Of a stretch of 64,000 nucleotides of DNA, positions 12,653 through 24,322 are shown in pieces. The notes below the pieces were generated by a model, which did not search any database, was not told the DNA's origin, and saw only the letters and a list, made by a program, of their open reading frames with translations. The first letter of the stretch is position 1, and each line of letters opens with the position of its first letter. The position numbers and the translations under genes are program-made. Source of the DNA: Glomus cerebriforme (Eukaryota > Glomeromycota > Glomeromycetes > Glomerales > Glomeraceae); the NCBI GenBank assembly GCA_003550305.1, contig QKYT01000292.1, positions 72,933-136,932 of the forward strand, written 5' to 3'.

Positions 12653-13183
12653 TACTGGTCAAAAACTGATCTATCTTACAGATATCTTATAAATATTGGG
12701 TACCCAAAATGCAGAAAATCTGCTATACATNGGGTACCCAATATGTATACTATAGAATTAAAAAATACAATTTATTAATTATCTCGCTATCCAGTAATCA
12801 TAAAAAGATGAAATATAGCTCATTTAATTCAATTTACTAAGTCGTATTGAATGGTACTAATTTCACATTTCTAGGTGTGATAGATGCTGAGATATTTGAT
12901 AAAACATAAAAAAATAAACAAAAAATGCAATATCTCAATATCTATCGCACCTAGAAATGCAAAATTAGTACCATTCAATATGTCTCAATGAGGCGAATCA
13001 AATGAGCTATATTTCATCTTTTTATGATTACTGGATAGCGAGATAATTAATAAATTGTATTTTTTAATTCTATAGTATACATATTGGGTACCTGATGTAT
13101 AGCAGATTTTCTGCATTTTGGGTATCTGATATTTATAAGATATCTGTAAGATATTTGTAAGATAGATCAGTTTTTGACCAGTG
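12653..13183. mobile_element. Palindromic MITE, family P1 copy 1 (531 bp, 3-bp TSD)
   Basis: Ends are TACTGGTCAAAAACTGATC and its inverse GATCAGTTTTTGACCAGTG; nearly the entire left half is repeated inverted in the right half around a centre near 12915. Flanked by AAG (12650-12652 and 13184-13186). Two other copies are at 33389 and 38502. No coding capacity. CACTG-type ends with 3-bp target duplication recall CACTA/EnSpm elements, but this is inference. Confidence 0.88.
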
Positions 13184-13764
13184 AAGCTAGCTCATTAAAT
13201 AGTATAATTGTTAAATAAGTTTAATGAAATTTTTATTCTAACTTTTTCAAAGCTGAAAATAGGTTTAGTGAAGTCTAGTTAATTGAATAGCTAATCTAAT
13301 CAATTTTTATAACAAAAAAATATAATTTTTATTGTTAATTTACTATACCCAAAAATAGATAATGAGCTAGTTGCAGGCTAGTTATAGACTAGTTCTCGAC
13401 ACCTTCTAACTTTTATTTGAGAGTCTAACAAAAATATATTTAATGAAAAAGCAGTATATTAGAAACTGTCTCTGTACGGATTAGTTTATAAATTAACATA
13501 ACAAATTATATAAATCTAAAAAAATGTCATCCTATAAAAATTCAAAAAAATCTGCAGAATTATCCCAACTTTTCCTTAGTCAAAAATGGATTTAATGTAG
13601 GCTAGCTCATTAAAATAGCATATTAATCATAAAACTTTAATGAAAAAATATATTTTACACCTTCGGCTAAAAAGCAAGTCTAATGAAAATTTAGCAAATA
13701 CCTATTGGATATTATGCCCAAAATTCTGGCTAGAATTAAGCCTGCAGAATCAGTTGTAAAATGA

Positions 13765-15139
13765 AATGATACTTCTAACAATAACTCATCTAACTTCAAT
13801 TTGGATGTAGACCACTATAAAAAGTTATTGCAAGAAGAAGAGGTGGATAATTTCTTGGACGAGACATATAAGAAAAACATTAGTAATGGTATTAGGCAAC
13901 GCAATAAAAAAAAGAAACTCCAGTGTGAATCAGAGAAGTTAGTCACCGAAGATAGTATACTATAGTATAGATGCCACCCAAATCCCAAAATCAATTTAGG
14001 CATATAATAAAATCTCAAATTATTTTTGGCATCCCAAATTATTTTGGTACTTTACTTAGTAAATTACATATAAATCAAATAAATTTGTACATTTCAAATT
14101 ATATTTATGACATCCCAAAATAATTTGAATGGTATCTATATACTAGAGGTACTGAAATCACTTCAAGTTCAGAAAGATATTGTGAGTTCTGCTATGAATT
14201 CAAATACTATTAATGATTGGGAAGCTTCAGAAATATTAAAAAAAATTGAAAAAACTGTTAACTTGGTTAACGATCAGAAAGTTTCAAAAAGATCAGAAAA
14301 AATTGAGAAAACTGTCAACCAAGTTAACAATCAGAATGTTTTGAAAAAGATGGAAGAAATTGGGAAGACCGTTAACTATATTAATGATCAAAATAAATCA
14401 GCAGTAGATCTGAATATAGTAACCGAATTCATTTAAGGTTTATTGGAAAAATTAGATCTAATGATAAGAAACTTACGGATAAGACTGCAAGATTACAAAT
14501 TTACGCTGAAATGAAACCATACCTTATGGGCATTTCTGATAGATATTTACATATAATGATCTGTAAAGCAAGAAAAATCAATAAGCTATTTGGCTATAAA
14601 TATGATCCTGTAACTTTGAAAAAGATTGATGGTATATCAGGATATATAGTTAATCAGGTCATCTGTAATACTGACAAATTTTCAAGACTCACTAACCCTC
14701 AAATTGAATTCATTATAAAACAAGTCAAATCGAAAACTAGTGATCACCAGAATCATGTGAATAAGACGCTACTACTTCAGCCCACGACTCGGATGATAAT
14801 TTTAGTGATATATCAGATGATACAGATTATTTTAAGAAAGAAGAAGGAGCGAATAATTCGATTGAAGAGGGTTCTAAAAAGTCTGAAATAATCACTAAGG
14901 CAGACGATGATAACGATATGTATTTTTATTCTGAAGATGAGGAAGAGAAAGGAATGAATGAAGAGGTGCCAAAGGTACCAGATATGGCAGATGATGATAG
15001 TGATTGTAACCACGACAATGATTCTGATGATGATGATGAATATAATAGATACGATAGATATGAAAGATATGATAGTAATAGAGGTTATTATTATCGTGAT
15101 GGAAGATACAAAAGAAAAACCAGTCTAGTAACTGCCTAA
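13765..15139 (+). pseudogene. Lineage-specific repeat protein gene, interrupted by a MITE and frameshifts
   Basis: An open frame from 13765 reads to 13957, is interrupted by a 175-bp MITE (13966-14140), and resumes in the same frame at 14141 (LEVLKSLQVQ...). It contains a repeated KIEKTVN-type unit, at least three imperfect copies between 14245 and 14380. A stop near 14434 is followed by a shifted frame with KLTDKTARLQIYAEMKPYL and SRLTNPQIEFIIKQVKS, and after a second shift near 14765 an acidic tail (DDD/EEE runs, then RYDRYERYDSN). It resembles a multi-copy uncharacterised family remembered from Rhizophagus; function unknown. Insertion plus at least two frame breaks make it non-functional. 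Confidence 0.6.
13966..14140. mobile_element. 175-bp MITE with 8-bp TSD, family P2 copy A
   Basis: Begins TATAGATGCCACCCAAATCC and ends in the inverse GGTATCTATA. Flanks are TACTATAG (13958-13965) and TACTAGAG (14141-14148), an 8-bp target duplication with one mismatch. Removing the element plus one duplication restores an open frame. A copy of identical length in opposite orientation is at 37697-37871. An 8-bp duplication suggests a hAT-type transposase acted in trans. Confidence 0.85.
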
Positions 15140-16942
15140 GAGAATTATTATTATTTTGTCACTTCATTACTTCATTTCATTTTTTGAATTATGCGGGTGG
15201 CTTAGCTTTACATATTTCATATACAATAATACCTAGGTAATACATCATTAACGTTAGTCGGTAAATTCTGATTCTATTGGCTAGAAGTGTGAAGATTATC
15301 ATATGTCATAAGCATATAGCATATATCATGGATTATGTCTCAAACTTTTTGCCTTAAAGAAAAAAAAAGTCCGTTTTTCTCATAAATTCGAAAAAAAGAA
15401 ACCCTATTAGAGTAGGCTATCTCCTGTAGATGCGTAGCATCAAAGGAGGGTTCAATGTATTGCAAATAAAAAATGTTTAGGGTGCTAAATGATCCGAACA
15501 ATATTTTTCTCATGCCAATTAATAATCTTTTAGATTATATATACCAATTTTTTATTGTTTAAGCATATATATATATTAACACATGTTAATTTAGGAAATT
15601 TGAATTGGCAAATTATTGGACAATAAGATTGCCAGTAAAGATTCACATTCTCAAAATTATGTACAGCCCCTTGATGATCTTTACATATGGATTATGGATA
15701 GCGTTAAATTCTTTATTGTTAAATTAAGGGGATGCCGTTGATCAGATTTTCGTAATGTGATCATATTAATGTAATTTTTCCCAAAAGTGTATAACAAAAT
15801 TGATTCTGTGAATTATATAAAAAGGTGATATCCCAGTTAGTGAACCCTTTTATCCGTCTCATGCAAGTAAGATAAAGATTGAATAAAACTAATCAAACTA
15901 ATCTAACTTATCATTATTTACATCATCAATATTATTAATCATATATTTTACAAATTAATAACAAGGTACATTGGTTTTATTGCTTGGCTAGCTTCTAAAA
16001 GGACATCATCATGATATTAATTTTTCTGGCTCTATAGATGCTCAAAGTCAAAGCAGACATATTACCATTCCTGATCTTTTTAACATATTTGATATTTGCT
16101 AAGAAAATCGTGATCGTTAGCACATGCCTCATTAACGCAGTGAAATACAGGAAAAAAATCACATAACTGTAATCCCTGCCAAAATCTTATATCGGTAAGA
16201 CTATATTATCATATTATGTGACCAGGAAATAATTTGCTTTACTTGTGATATTCGGCGCAGAATAGCAGAATAGCACTTGTGAGAGAGCAAAGAAATAACT
16301 TGATGCTGGGACTCACATTAAATGGCCTAGGATCCACATACTCCCTTCCTCTTTGATAGCATCATATATTTCGCTTATATTTCTTAGTCAAAAGGCACTG
16401 TGCATGTATCTGAAATTTAATAAAGTTTGCCCACAATTCGGGCTTTATTTTTTAACATGTGTAATGAAAATTTTTTTCTTTGCTACAAGATTTTTAGTTC
16501 AGCCCGAAAAGAAGCATTGGTATCTGCATGGATCGATATGCAAGGTAAGAAAAAGCATTATTTGCTTTGCAATAATATCAAAGAGCAGGAAATTCCACTT
16601 GATAAGATGTTAGGTGCATAATCAGCTCATTCCTTGGAGTTATGCTCTTAAGTTCCCAGACAAAAATACATTGAGTATGCATGCCCACATGTCGGGCTTT
16701 ATTTTTTGAAAAATTCGGATCTATCATATTATGGATAATGCAAAATCAAGTAATAGCAAAATGGAAATTCTAATTATTAAAATTTTCTGACAAAAATCTT
16801 CATCGGAGTAGTAATTGTGGCTCTTTGATTAATAGATTTGGAAGACTTTACCTGGTGAGTTGTTTTTGTAAGCTTTTGAAACATGATGCATTGCATCTTT
16901 TATGCAAGAAATATTATTAGTAAAAATATCTGTGATAAATAC
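15140..16942. other. Gene-poor region with weak coding relic
   Basis: No intact gene. A short open segment about 16497-16621 (+) after a TTTTTAG acceptor-like site reads as ordinary protein (ARKEALVSAWIDMQGKKK) and may be a relic exon, but no family was recognised. A phrase GCCCACA(A/T)(T/G)TCGGGCTTTATTTTTT occurs at about 16429 and 16681, with a weaker cousin at 4593, hinting at a repeat end. Confidence 0.4.
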
Positions 16943-17452
16943 TTAAGTTTTTGAAATACCTACTAAGAATGCAATGTACTTGTTCATAGCATATATCATT
17001 TTACATAAATCACTCATAACCATAGGGATAGGCACTTTGCAACATTCTCTAAGTTCGTAAATTCCTTCATGATCCAATTGCATTACATAACATATCGCAT
17101 TACCTCCTAATAGGATATGGAAAAAAAAAATGAATATACTTATAAAGAGATTGAGATTAATATAAACGGATTTACCATACACATGAATCCCAAAGACTTT
17201 TGAATTCTCTACATTTGTCGTATTAATGATTATGTTAAGATCATCTTTTAAAAATTGAGTCAATCTAAAAAGATCATAGAAGATTCTTTGCTCTGTTTTT
17301 ACTTCTGGTACTTTCACTTTCAACCCTCCTACCAGAATGTTGAAACACTTAAAGATTGCATCTGGTGTACGAGCAATTAATGAAGGATTGATCATTTTCT
17401 TTCTTTTTGGTGAATTTTTTGAGCGTGTATTCCTAAAGAATTAAGTTAATTA

Positions 17453-17649
17453 CAGTAAGACCTCCATAAGTGCACTCTCTATAAGTGTATACATTATATA
17501 AATTCTCTTTAAGTGCACGGTAGGCTTGATCCCAACTTATATTAGCTCTATATATTTTACTCTCTATAAATGCACATCCTCTTTAAGTGCATATTCTGCT
17601 ATTTTTTTACTATGGTCCCAAGGGGGGTGCACTTAGGGAGGTGTCACTA
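17453..17649. mobile_element. Tigger/pogo-derived MITE copy 1 (197 bp, TA TSD)
   Basis: Starts CAGTAAGACCTCCATAAGTG and ends with the inverse ...CACTTAGGGAGGTGTCACTA, flanked by TA at 17451-17452 and 17650-17651. Several internal TGCACTTAAAGAG-type subterminal repeats. The ends match those of the transposase-bearing element at 50402-52830, so it is a non-autonomous derivative. Confidence 0.85.
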
Positions 17650-18042
17650 TATTAATAATAGCTAAAAGATATAACGAACAAATTATGAATATCAAGTACC
17701 ATATAATACAGGCACCATTATCATCAGTATATACATTCAAAATAGGCGCTAAATGGGAGATCCAGTAGTCAGGTTCTGAGATTAGACAATCCCATTCAAT
17801 TTCTAATGGCAAATTCCGAAGGCTTTAAATCAAGTATTATATTATCAGTTCATTACAAACCAACCAAATGACAAAAACATAACTTACTATGATTTAATTA
17901 GCTCAAGTAGTATCCTAGTATTTCCAACAATGTTATCCTTGTCTTTTCCAAAAGCTCTAGGATATAAAGCTTTATCAACAACATTAATTATGCTCCTCTT
18001 ACCATATTCTTCATAAACCTAAAATACATAAATAATATTATA

Positions 18043-18360
18043 CCGTATAGTTCTGAAATTAAGCATTACCCAAAAATAAGCATCTCTACATATAAGAAAT
18101 AACCCAAAAATAAGCACTCTTTTGATAATAAATTTATGATATCTTGGCCAATATTTATCCTAGAGATATGAAATAACTACCATTGGATTTCACTCATTGA
18201 GACGAATCCAATGAGCTAAATTACATTAATTTCTAATTACTGGATCACAAGATATCCTAAATACAAAATTAATATAAATATGATTTTTTTAAAAAAATTA
18301 TACATCGAAATTAAGCATCCCTATAACAAAAAAAGTGTGCTTAATTTCAGAACTATACGG
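18043..18360. mobile_element. Palindromic MITE, family P3 (318 bp, TA TSD)
   Basis: Ends CCGTATAGTTCTGAAATTAA and its inverse TTAATTTCAGAACTATACGG, flanked by TA on both sides (18041-18042, 18361-18362). Contains short direct repeats of ACCCAAAAATAAGCA near the left end, and at 18178-18255 a module shared with the P1 palindromes. TA duplication suggests a Tc1/mariner-type mobiliser. Sits inside an intron of the minus-strand gene. Confidence 0.85.
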
Positions 18361-19509
18361 TAACTGCATAATAATCTATTCGATATGGAGAAATTAATGC
18401 TTACTTCGACTGCCTTGTTGGTCATGTCTTGTACTAATTGAAAATTTATGTCAGACTCATATGATAATCTAAAGTCAGCCTGGATAACCTTCCAGTTTGT
18501 CATGCTGATATTTGGATACAAACTCGTCCAATGATCTGGTATTAAAAAAAAACAGAAGACAAAGAACTAGAAATACAGGGTTCTTGTAAGCAACAAGTTA
18601 TTCATCGTTTTGTTATTATTTAAGGAAAAAATATATATTTTAAACTTACAGAACATAATATATATAATTATTAGAATATGAAAGTTTTTTTGTTTGTGCT
18701 AATGATAGGGCCATCGACTTTATTTCTTGAAACAGCGATGACACATTTACAGTTTCCTCACTATTTGTAATAATGTACTGTGCAATAATTGTAATAAAAA
18801 AATATATTTAACCCATGACATGTGAATGTAAAAGGAGAAGAATCAATTTCTACCTGGTCTGTGGGTATAAGCTGTATCTGTTCTTTTAACTCTTCGCTTT
18901 GGATTATTAGAAAATCAAGAGCCAGCTTTCTTCGCTATTTAACTTCATCTTCTTCAGAATCGGGTTCATATTTGTCGACTTCTTCATCCTCTTGATCTCT
19001 CTGATCTCCCTTCTCACTCAGTTTGTGCGTCTGAGAACTCAATAGGCTTGGTGATGGTGTATTTTCATGCTATATATGATAAAGGTAAATCAAAAATAAG
19101 TCGTGTAGATAACATAAACAATATGGATTTGAAGTTCAAACCATTTTAGATTGAAAATTACAGATATCTCATCGACTTCATTTTTCACTTGGCCCTACTT
19201 TATTGCTATCCTGTGTTCATTTGTTTTTACTTGTTGTTTTTCGCAGAAGCTCTGTCATTTTTTGAGATGAGAATATAGTCGTCTCCAGTTGCTGAATTCT
19301 ATCAGCGAACTGTAGGTCAAAGTTCTGATCATAGAAATTGGTATACCAGTCCATACAACATGATAGAACAGATGAACCTTCAAAAGTATCGATGTCTAAT
19401 AAATCAGTACAAAAAGAGCATACACAACCCGAAATATTTTTATAATTATTCTTAGTAATTATTTTGAGCGATTCTTTCCAATCTTTATAAACTGATGTTC
19501 AGGCTAAGA

Positions 19510-20540
19510 TAACATCATCATTTTCTAAACGGTAATTAAGATAGTGTTTTAATCACCAATAAAGCATTGTTATCAATTGATTATTAATTCTGGCAAACGG
19601 ATATATCAATTCAGGCCAAATTATAATCGAAGCATCTAATGATTTTGTTAGTCAAGATAAAGGTTCTTGACACAAATTCAGCCGATGGGTTAACGAATTG
19701 GGAAACTCAACATGATGACATTTCATAATTGCAGGAGTTACACCTTGACAAAAGTTTTTTACTTCATCCTTTTCATAAAGCTTGTAGCATTTCGGATAAG
19801 GTACAAGGATCTGAAATTGGTCTTTTAAACCAAGCTTATTTCTTGCCATGTAAAGTAAATCTGAAAATGTACTAAAATCATTACCCCTGATTTTATTCAG
19901 AACCAATTTCATGAATTTTATTAAAGATTCAGTTGTCATTTCTGGTATATTGAACCTTTTTTAAAAGTTCATTATCCATAAGAGTATCCATAAAAATTGA
20001 TCATTATGGATTATGTGCATAACGTTTGCATTATAAAATGATTCCAAGGAAGGACATGAATAATCCTCAAAAATTTCATTTGGTTCATTATTGGTACTTT
20101 GCCTTTACTCAGATTCAGATAGTTCAATTGATTCAATTGAATATTTGGTATACCTTAAAGTGCGTTCTCAAGGTAAAAAGTCAAAATTGATATCAATATA
20201 TGAATCATCTTCCATTATATCCTAATTTTTTTTTGTATCAACAAATCGTTCAATATTCTGCATCAAAACTCCAATTGAAGTTGAATAAAATGATTCATCA
20301 GTATCCATATCTTCATAAACTTCTTGACCTTCTTAACGTGTATTCATATTAGAACTTTATGAGAAAATTTCATTATCGGCTGATTCATGTCTCTTTTTGT
20401 ATGAGGATCAACCAATTTTCCCTCACATTTGTTGCAAGGACATGGAACTTTCATTTTTTTTTAGTTATGTTAATAGCATTAGTAGTATCTGGTTGATAAT
20501 CTTTATTAAGTACATATGATAATTTTTTATTTCGAACCAT
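19510..20540 (-). pseudogene. Relic of a Tnp2-like (CACTA/EnSpm) transposase gene, N-terminal part
   Basis: From an ATG at 20538-20540 on the minus strand the text reads through several frames and stops: a CxCxxC-type stretch near 20430 (KVPCPCNKCEGKLVDPHTK), then an acidic region, then an uninterrupted 95-codon piece 19652-19939 containing YPKCYKLYEKDEVK and CHHVEFP. A cysteine-poor or Cys/His zinc-like PKCxKLY motif before the catalytic core is typical of Tnp2-type CACTA transposases. The catalytic core is absent. At least six stops or frame changes show it is dead. Family assignment is from memory of related sequences and is moderate. Confidence 0.5.
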
Positions 20541-20597
20541 TTTGTGCATGAAATAATAAACTTGGTAAACATCTTGTTCGAAGTCTATTTAATTGAN

Positions 20598-20723
20598 TTA
20601 AATTGATTTAACTAAAAATAAACAGTAAAAAATGTAACGAAACTTGTTCGATTAATTAAATTGATTGACTTAAATTGATTCAACTAAAAATAAACAGTAA
20701 AAAATGTAATGAAACTTATTCTA
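20598..20723. repeat. Tandem duplication (~71-bp spacing) at gap edge
   Basis: TAAATTGATTTAACTAAAAA... with AACAGTAAAAAATGTAA and GAAACTTGTTC is repeated, the second copy starting about 71 bp later and running into the N gap. More copies may be collapsed in the gap. Confidence 0.75.
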
Positions 20724-21250
20724 NNNNNNNNNNNNNNNNNNNNNNNNNNNNNNNNNNNNNNNNNNNNNNNNNNNNNNNNNNNNNNNNNNNNNNNNNNNNN
20801 NNNNNNNNNNNNNNNNNNNNNNNNNNNNNNNNNNNNNNNNNNNNNNNNNNNNNNNNNNNNNNNNNNNNNNNNNNNNNNNNNNNNNNNNNNNNNNNNNNNN
20901 NNNNNNNNNNNNNNNNNNNNNNNNNNNNNNNNNNNNNNNNNNNNNNNNNNNNNNNNNNNNNNNNNNNNNNNNNNNNNNNNNNNNNNNNNNNNNNNNNNNN
21001 NNNNNNNNNNNNNNNNNNNNNNNNNNNNNNNNNNNNNNNNNNNNNNNNNNNNNNNNNNNNNNNNNNNNNNNNNNNNNNNNNNNNNNNNNNNNNNNNNNNN
21101 NNNNNNNNNNNNNNNNNNNNNNNNNNNNNNNNNNNNNNNNNNNNNNNNNNNNNNNNNNNNNNNNNNNNNNNNNNNNNNNNNNNNNNNNNNNNNNNNNNNN
21201 NNNNNNNNNNNNNNNNNNNNNNNNNNNNNNNNNNNNNNNNNNNNNNNNNN
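20724..21250. other. Assembly gap (527 N)
   Basis: Run of N. It begins inside a tandem repeat, so repeat-driven assembly failure is likely. Confidence 0.99.
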
Positions 21251-21479
21251 TGCAACATCTGTCATTTCTTCAGGAAGTGCACCAGTAACAATCAAAAAAA
21301 TTCACCTTCTAACGAAATATTTACTTAATGAAAATCGTGAAAAATATTTAACAGATGTTTAAGATTCAACTCACATTCGGCAAAAATCAACCCATACTAG
21401 TTCAGAATATGAGAATGACTGTTGATTTTGGTTATATAATTTTATTTAATTATTATTCACTTTCTAATGTTATTTTCTA

Positions 21480-22992
21480 CATTTGACTAGACTTAAAAGC
21501 TGAAAACTAGGATTTAAAGTTCCAAAATGAAAAACTTTAACGGCAATTAAAGGAACTCAGTAAAAAATTCCAGATAATGTCCTCAGATTTAAAAGGGCTG
21601 CAGGAAAATAATGAATATTTAATGGAGATTAATTAAGAATTCGGTTGTAAAAATGATCAACTTTCCACAGATCTTAAGAGGTATCAGCAGTCCGGTCGTA
21701 AAAATGATCAACTTTTTGCAGATCTTAAGAGATATCAGCAGTCGTTCGAACCTCATTTAAATAAGCGAAAGAGAAAAAAAGAATCAGATGAAAAAAGACA
21801 AAAGAATAGTTCGCACTCTAAATCGAAGAAAAAATGCTCTACTAGATATAAGAGCAATTCAGAGGATAGTAGTACAGATGAAAGTTCATCCAGTTCATAT
21901 GACAATGAAAGAGCGCCAGGGTTCATCCAATTTTCTTAGACGATTTTATGATTTGTATTGATACTTATCAAATTTCTTTTTTTTCTTTGTTTGCAAATAA
22001 TTTAGACCGGAATGAAGACAATTTTGAAAACTATTTCTCCCGATCTTGACATGAACTATAATAAAATGTTTAATAGCCAATCAAACATTGAAATTTGAAG
22101 AAAACTCATTTCGGAATTGATCAAGGCTTTAAAATTGAATTATCATGCTTCTTATGATCAAATAAGCAAATGACTCCAAACACTTCATAGATCAAGGAGA
22201 AGTAGAAATAATTACAAAATAAAAGGGCAAATTGACGCAAACAATCATTGATTACATGTCAACAACCGTTTAAACGAGGTATAATTTATCNCTTAAAATT
22301 TATGTTTATTATATATAGTAATAACTTTTGTNTTTATAATAATAAACAATTAGAAAAGGACGCGTCGAATAAAAGGAGCGAAGGCTCTTTACTTAAATTA
22401 TAATAATGAAATCATGAAGTACAATGAGAAAAAGCTTATTAAATTATTAGCAGATAAAAAAATTCACTCTCCAGAAATGAGCGAGATGGACGAAGAGTCT
22501 CAAAGCCATATAATAAATGTATATGATCTCTCATGGAGATCAGACAAGGTTCTGTATCTGATATTTTATTTTTTTTTTATTTGTATATTTTGATATTTAC
22601 ATTGTTATTATTTGTTTCAGTTAAAGAATCTTCTTCAAAAAGTTCTCGATCCGTATGCTCTAACATTACAATTGGCTCAATTAACAAGAAACCAAAATTA
22701 CAATGACAAAATGCAACATTACGATCTCTTCCATCCGTCAAATGTACCCGAGTGGTCTTATTTTCAACAAAAAGGCCAAGAATTTGATACTGATATTAAA
22801 GATAAATATATCAAAAAATGTTTAATATGCTGAAATTTTATGGTAACAAATACCAGTTCTTTTCATTATTTCTTCCTATACAGAAGAAAATGAAGAACGC
22901 CTTGATGAACATTTCAATGATTATTATGAATATAGTGAATCTTCGAAAACTAGGGCAAAAGGTTCAGAATATTTATTACAAGTTTTGGCATA
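21480..22992 (+). pseudogene. Degraded multi-exon coiled-coil/basic protein gene of a repeat family
   Basis: Coding-like exons on the plus strand: about 21480-21938 (heptad-rich, with a 51-bp tandem duplication encoding KNDQL..DLKRYQQS twice, then a Lys/Arg/Ser-rich tail), 22006-22277, 22353-22552, 22620-22817 (NDKMQHYDLFHPSNVPEWSY) and 22883-22992 (EENEERLDEHFNDYYEY... ending TAA). Intron-like borders separate them. In-frame stops occur in the first two exons (for example EIN-stop-EF near 21635), so the gene is broken. The combination coiled coil, basic linker and PNVPEW-type motif resembles a repeated Rhizophagus family of unknown function. N symbols inside 22270-22340 show low assembly quality. 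Confidence 0.5.
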
Positions 22993-24193
22993 ATTTATGA
23001 TGATATTTCTAACTTTATTTTTAAAAATCTTAATCAAATTATAGAATAACCGAATTGTCCTATCAGTCGATATACTGCGCTAGATTTCNTTTAAAATTTT
23101 TATTTGTATTGTATTTGTATTGTATTATTTATATATTAATAAAATAAATAAAAAATTACTATTGTTATATTTGTATTGGTGTATTGACTACCNAATGTTA
23201 GTTTAAAAGTTACAAAATTTGATATAACGAATGCTGACAATAATGTTACAGAAGTTTAATCAAAATTCACATCTGAGTNNTACNGAANGGTGTTGGATAT
23301 TTGCTTGAATATTAACNNATTGGTTNTTATGAAATTTAACATAAGTTTGATCGAAATCTACACCCGAGTGGTATCGAAGAGTGTTGATATTTGCTTGAAT
23401 ATTAACCGATTGGTTATTACGAAATTTAACATAGTTTGATCGAAATCTACATTCAAATAGTATCCGAAGAGTAATATAGATTTCGACCAGCATTAGAGCA
23501 TAATTCGGCCTAAAATCAGCCAGCCAAAATTTAGCTGAAATGGACTATTTTGACTAGTGTAGATATATAGATAGTTAGTGTGACAAAAATCAATTAGCAG
23601 TATTTTATTTTCTGTTATTAAATTCCATTAAATTATCCAGTTGATAACTGCTAAATAATCTGGCCAAAAACATTTTATTTAGATATCAAGAAAATAATGA
23701 CACGAACTTTTATTAAACATATATATATAAATTAAACCAAAATTGAATCTTTATTAAAAAAAAATAAATCTTTACAAAAAAAAATAAAATAAAAATAAAA
23801 ACTAAAATTAAATCTTTGCTAAAATTAATCTTAATTTAATAAAGGAAATATATTAATGTGACTTAAAGAAATACAAAATATTTGCTGCCCTTTTGATACT
23901 CTATAATATTATTTTTTTGCAAGACAATCTAAAAAAAGCTACAACATGAACATTTATAATATACAATTGTCTTTATTTACTATAACTCTATATTTTTACT
24001 ATTATTATAATATATTATTACAATATTTTATTACAATAGTTAAATTAAATTGTTGAATATTTTTTAATACATCAATAAAATATATTGTATAACTAAATTT
24101 TTATATTATCATAATTTATAATATGTCTATTACATTTGCTAAATATTTTAAAAATATTTATTATTTTCGAATTAATAAAAAATATTATATAAG
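22993..24193. other. Gene-free AT-rich DNA
   Basis: Apart from the tandem repeat at 23262-23475, nothing supported: AT-rich simple sequence and scattered N. Confidence 0.4.
23262..23475. repeat. Tandem repeat, ~90-bp unit, about 2.3 copies
   Basis: Unit includes TTTGCTTGAATATTAACC, GATTGGTTATTACGAAATTT and GATCGAAATCTACA. Ns within it suggest assembly trouble with a longer array. Confidence 0.75.
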
Positions 24194-24322
24194 GATTTGG
24201 ATGCGTAAACTGGTTGCAACCAGTTTTTGTAAACCTGGGTTGAAATGGTTTGAATCCAATTCAAATTGGTTAAATCTGGTTTCCAAAAATGCAACCAGTT
24301 CTAACCTCTAATTCATCCAAAT
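24194..24322. mobile_element. Possible small MITE with AACTGGTTGCA inverted repeats
   Basis: ATTTGGATG at the left and CATCCAAAT at the right are inverse, and inside them AACTGGTTGCAACCAG faces TGCAACCAGTT. About 129 bp. Target duplication not clear. Confidence 0.45.

Larger units (their letters stand above)
16943..19069 (-). pseudogene. Uncharacterised multi-exon lineage-specific gene with MITEs in two introns, 5' part broken
   Basis: Minus-strand exons 18405-18535, 17888-18018, 17700-17822, 17176-17432 and 16943-17106 join in one frame to the stop at 16943, giving about 267 residues (DHWTSLYPNISMTNWKVIQ near the start; EIEWDCLISEPDYWISHLAP; KTEQRIFYDLFRLTQFLKDD; QLDHEGIYELRECC). Candidate upstream exons 18650-18777 and 18854-19069 (acidic, Glu/Asp-rich) do not join cleanly, and the latter has an in-frame TAG at 18935-18937. 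The intron 18019-18404 contains a 318-bp MITE and the intron 17433-17699 a 197-bp Tigger-derived MITE. A further coding-like relic (FCTDLLDIDTFEGSSVLSC) lies at 19190-19410. No known domain was recognised; it looks like a repeated Rhizophagus family. The downstream exons may still be expressed. Confidence 0.55.

Noticed and set aside
20675..21362. Open frames running through the N gap
   Set aside because: They consist almost wholly of unknown residues.
23262..23475. Possible CRISPR-like array
   Set aside because: Adjacent near-identical ~90-bp units without distinct spacers; a plain tandem repeat in a eukaryotic genome.
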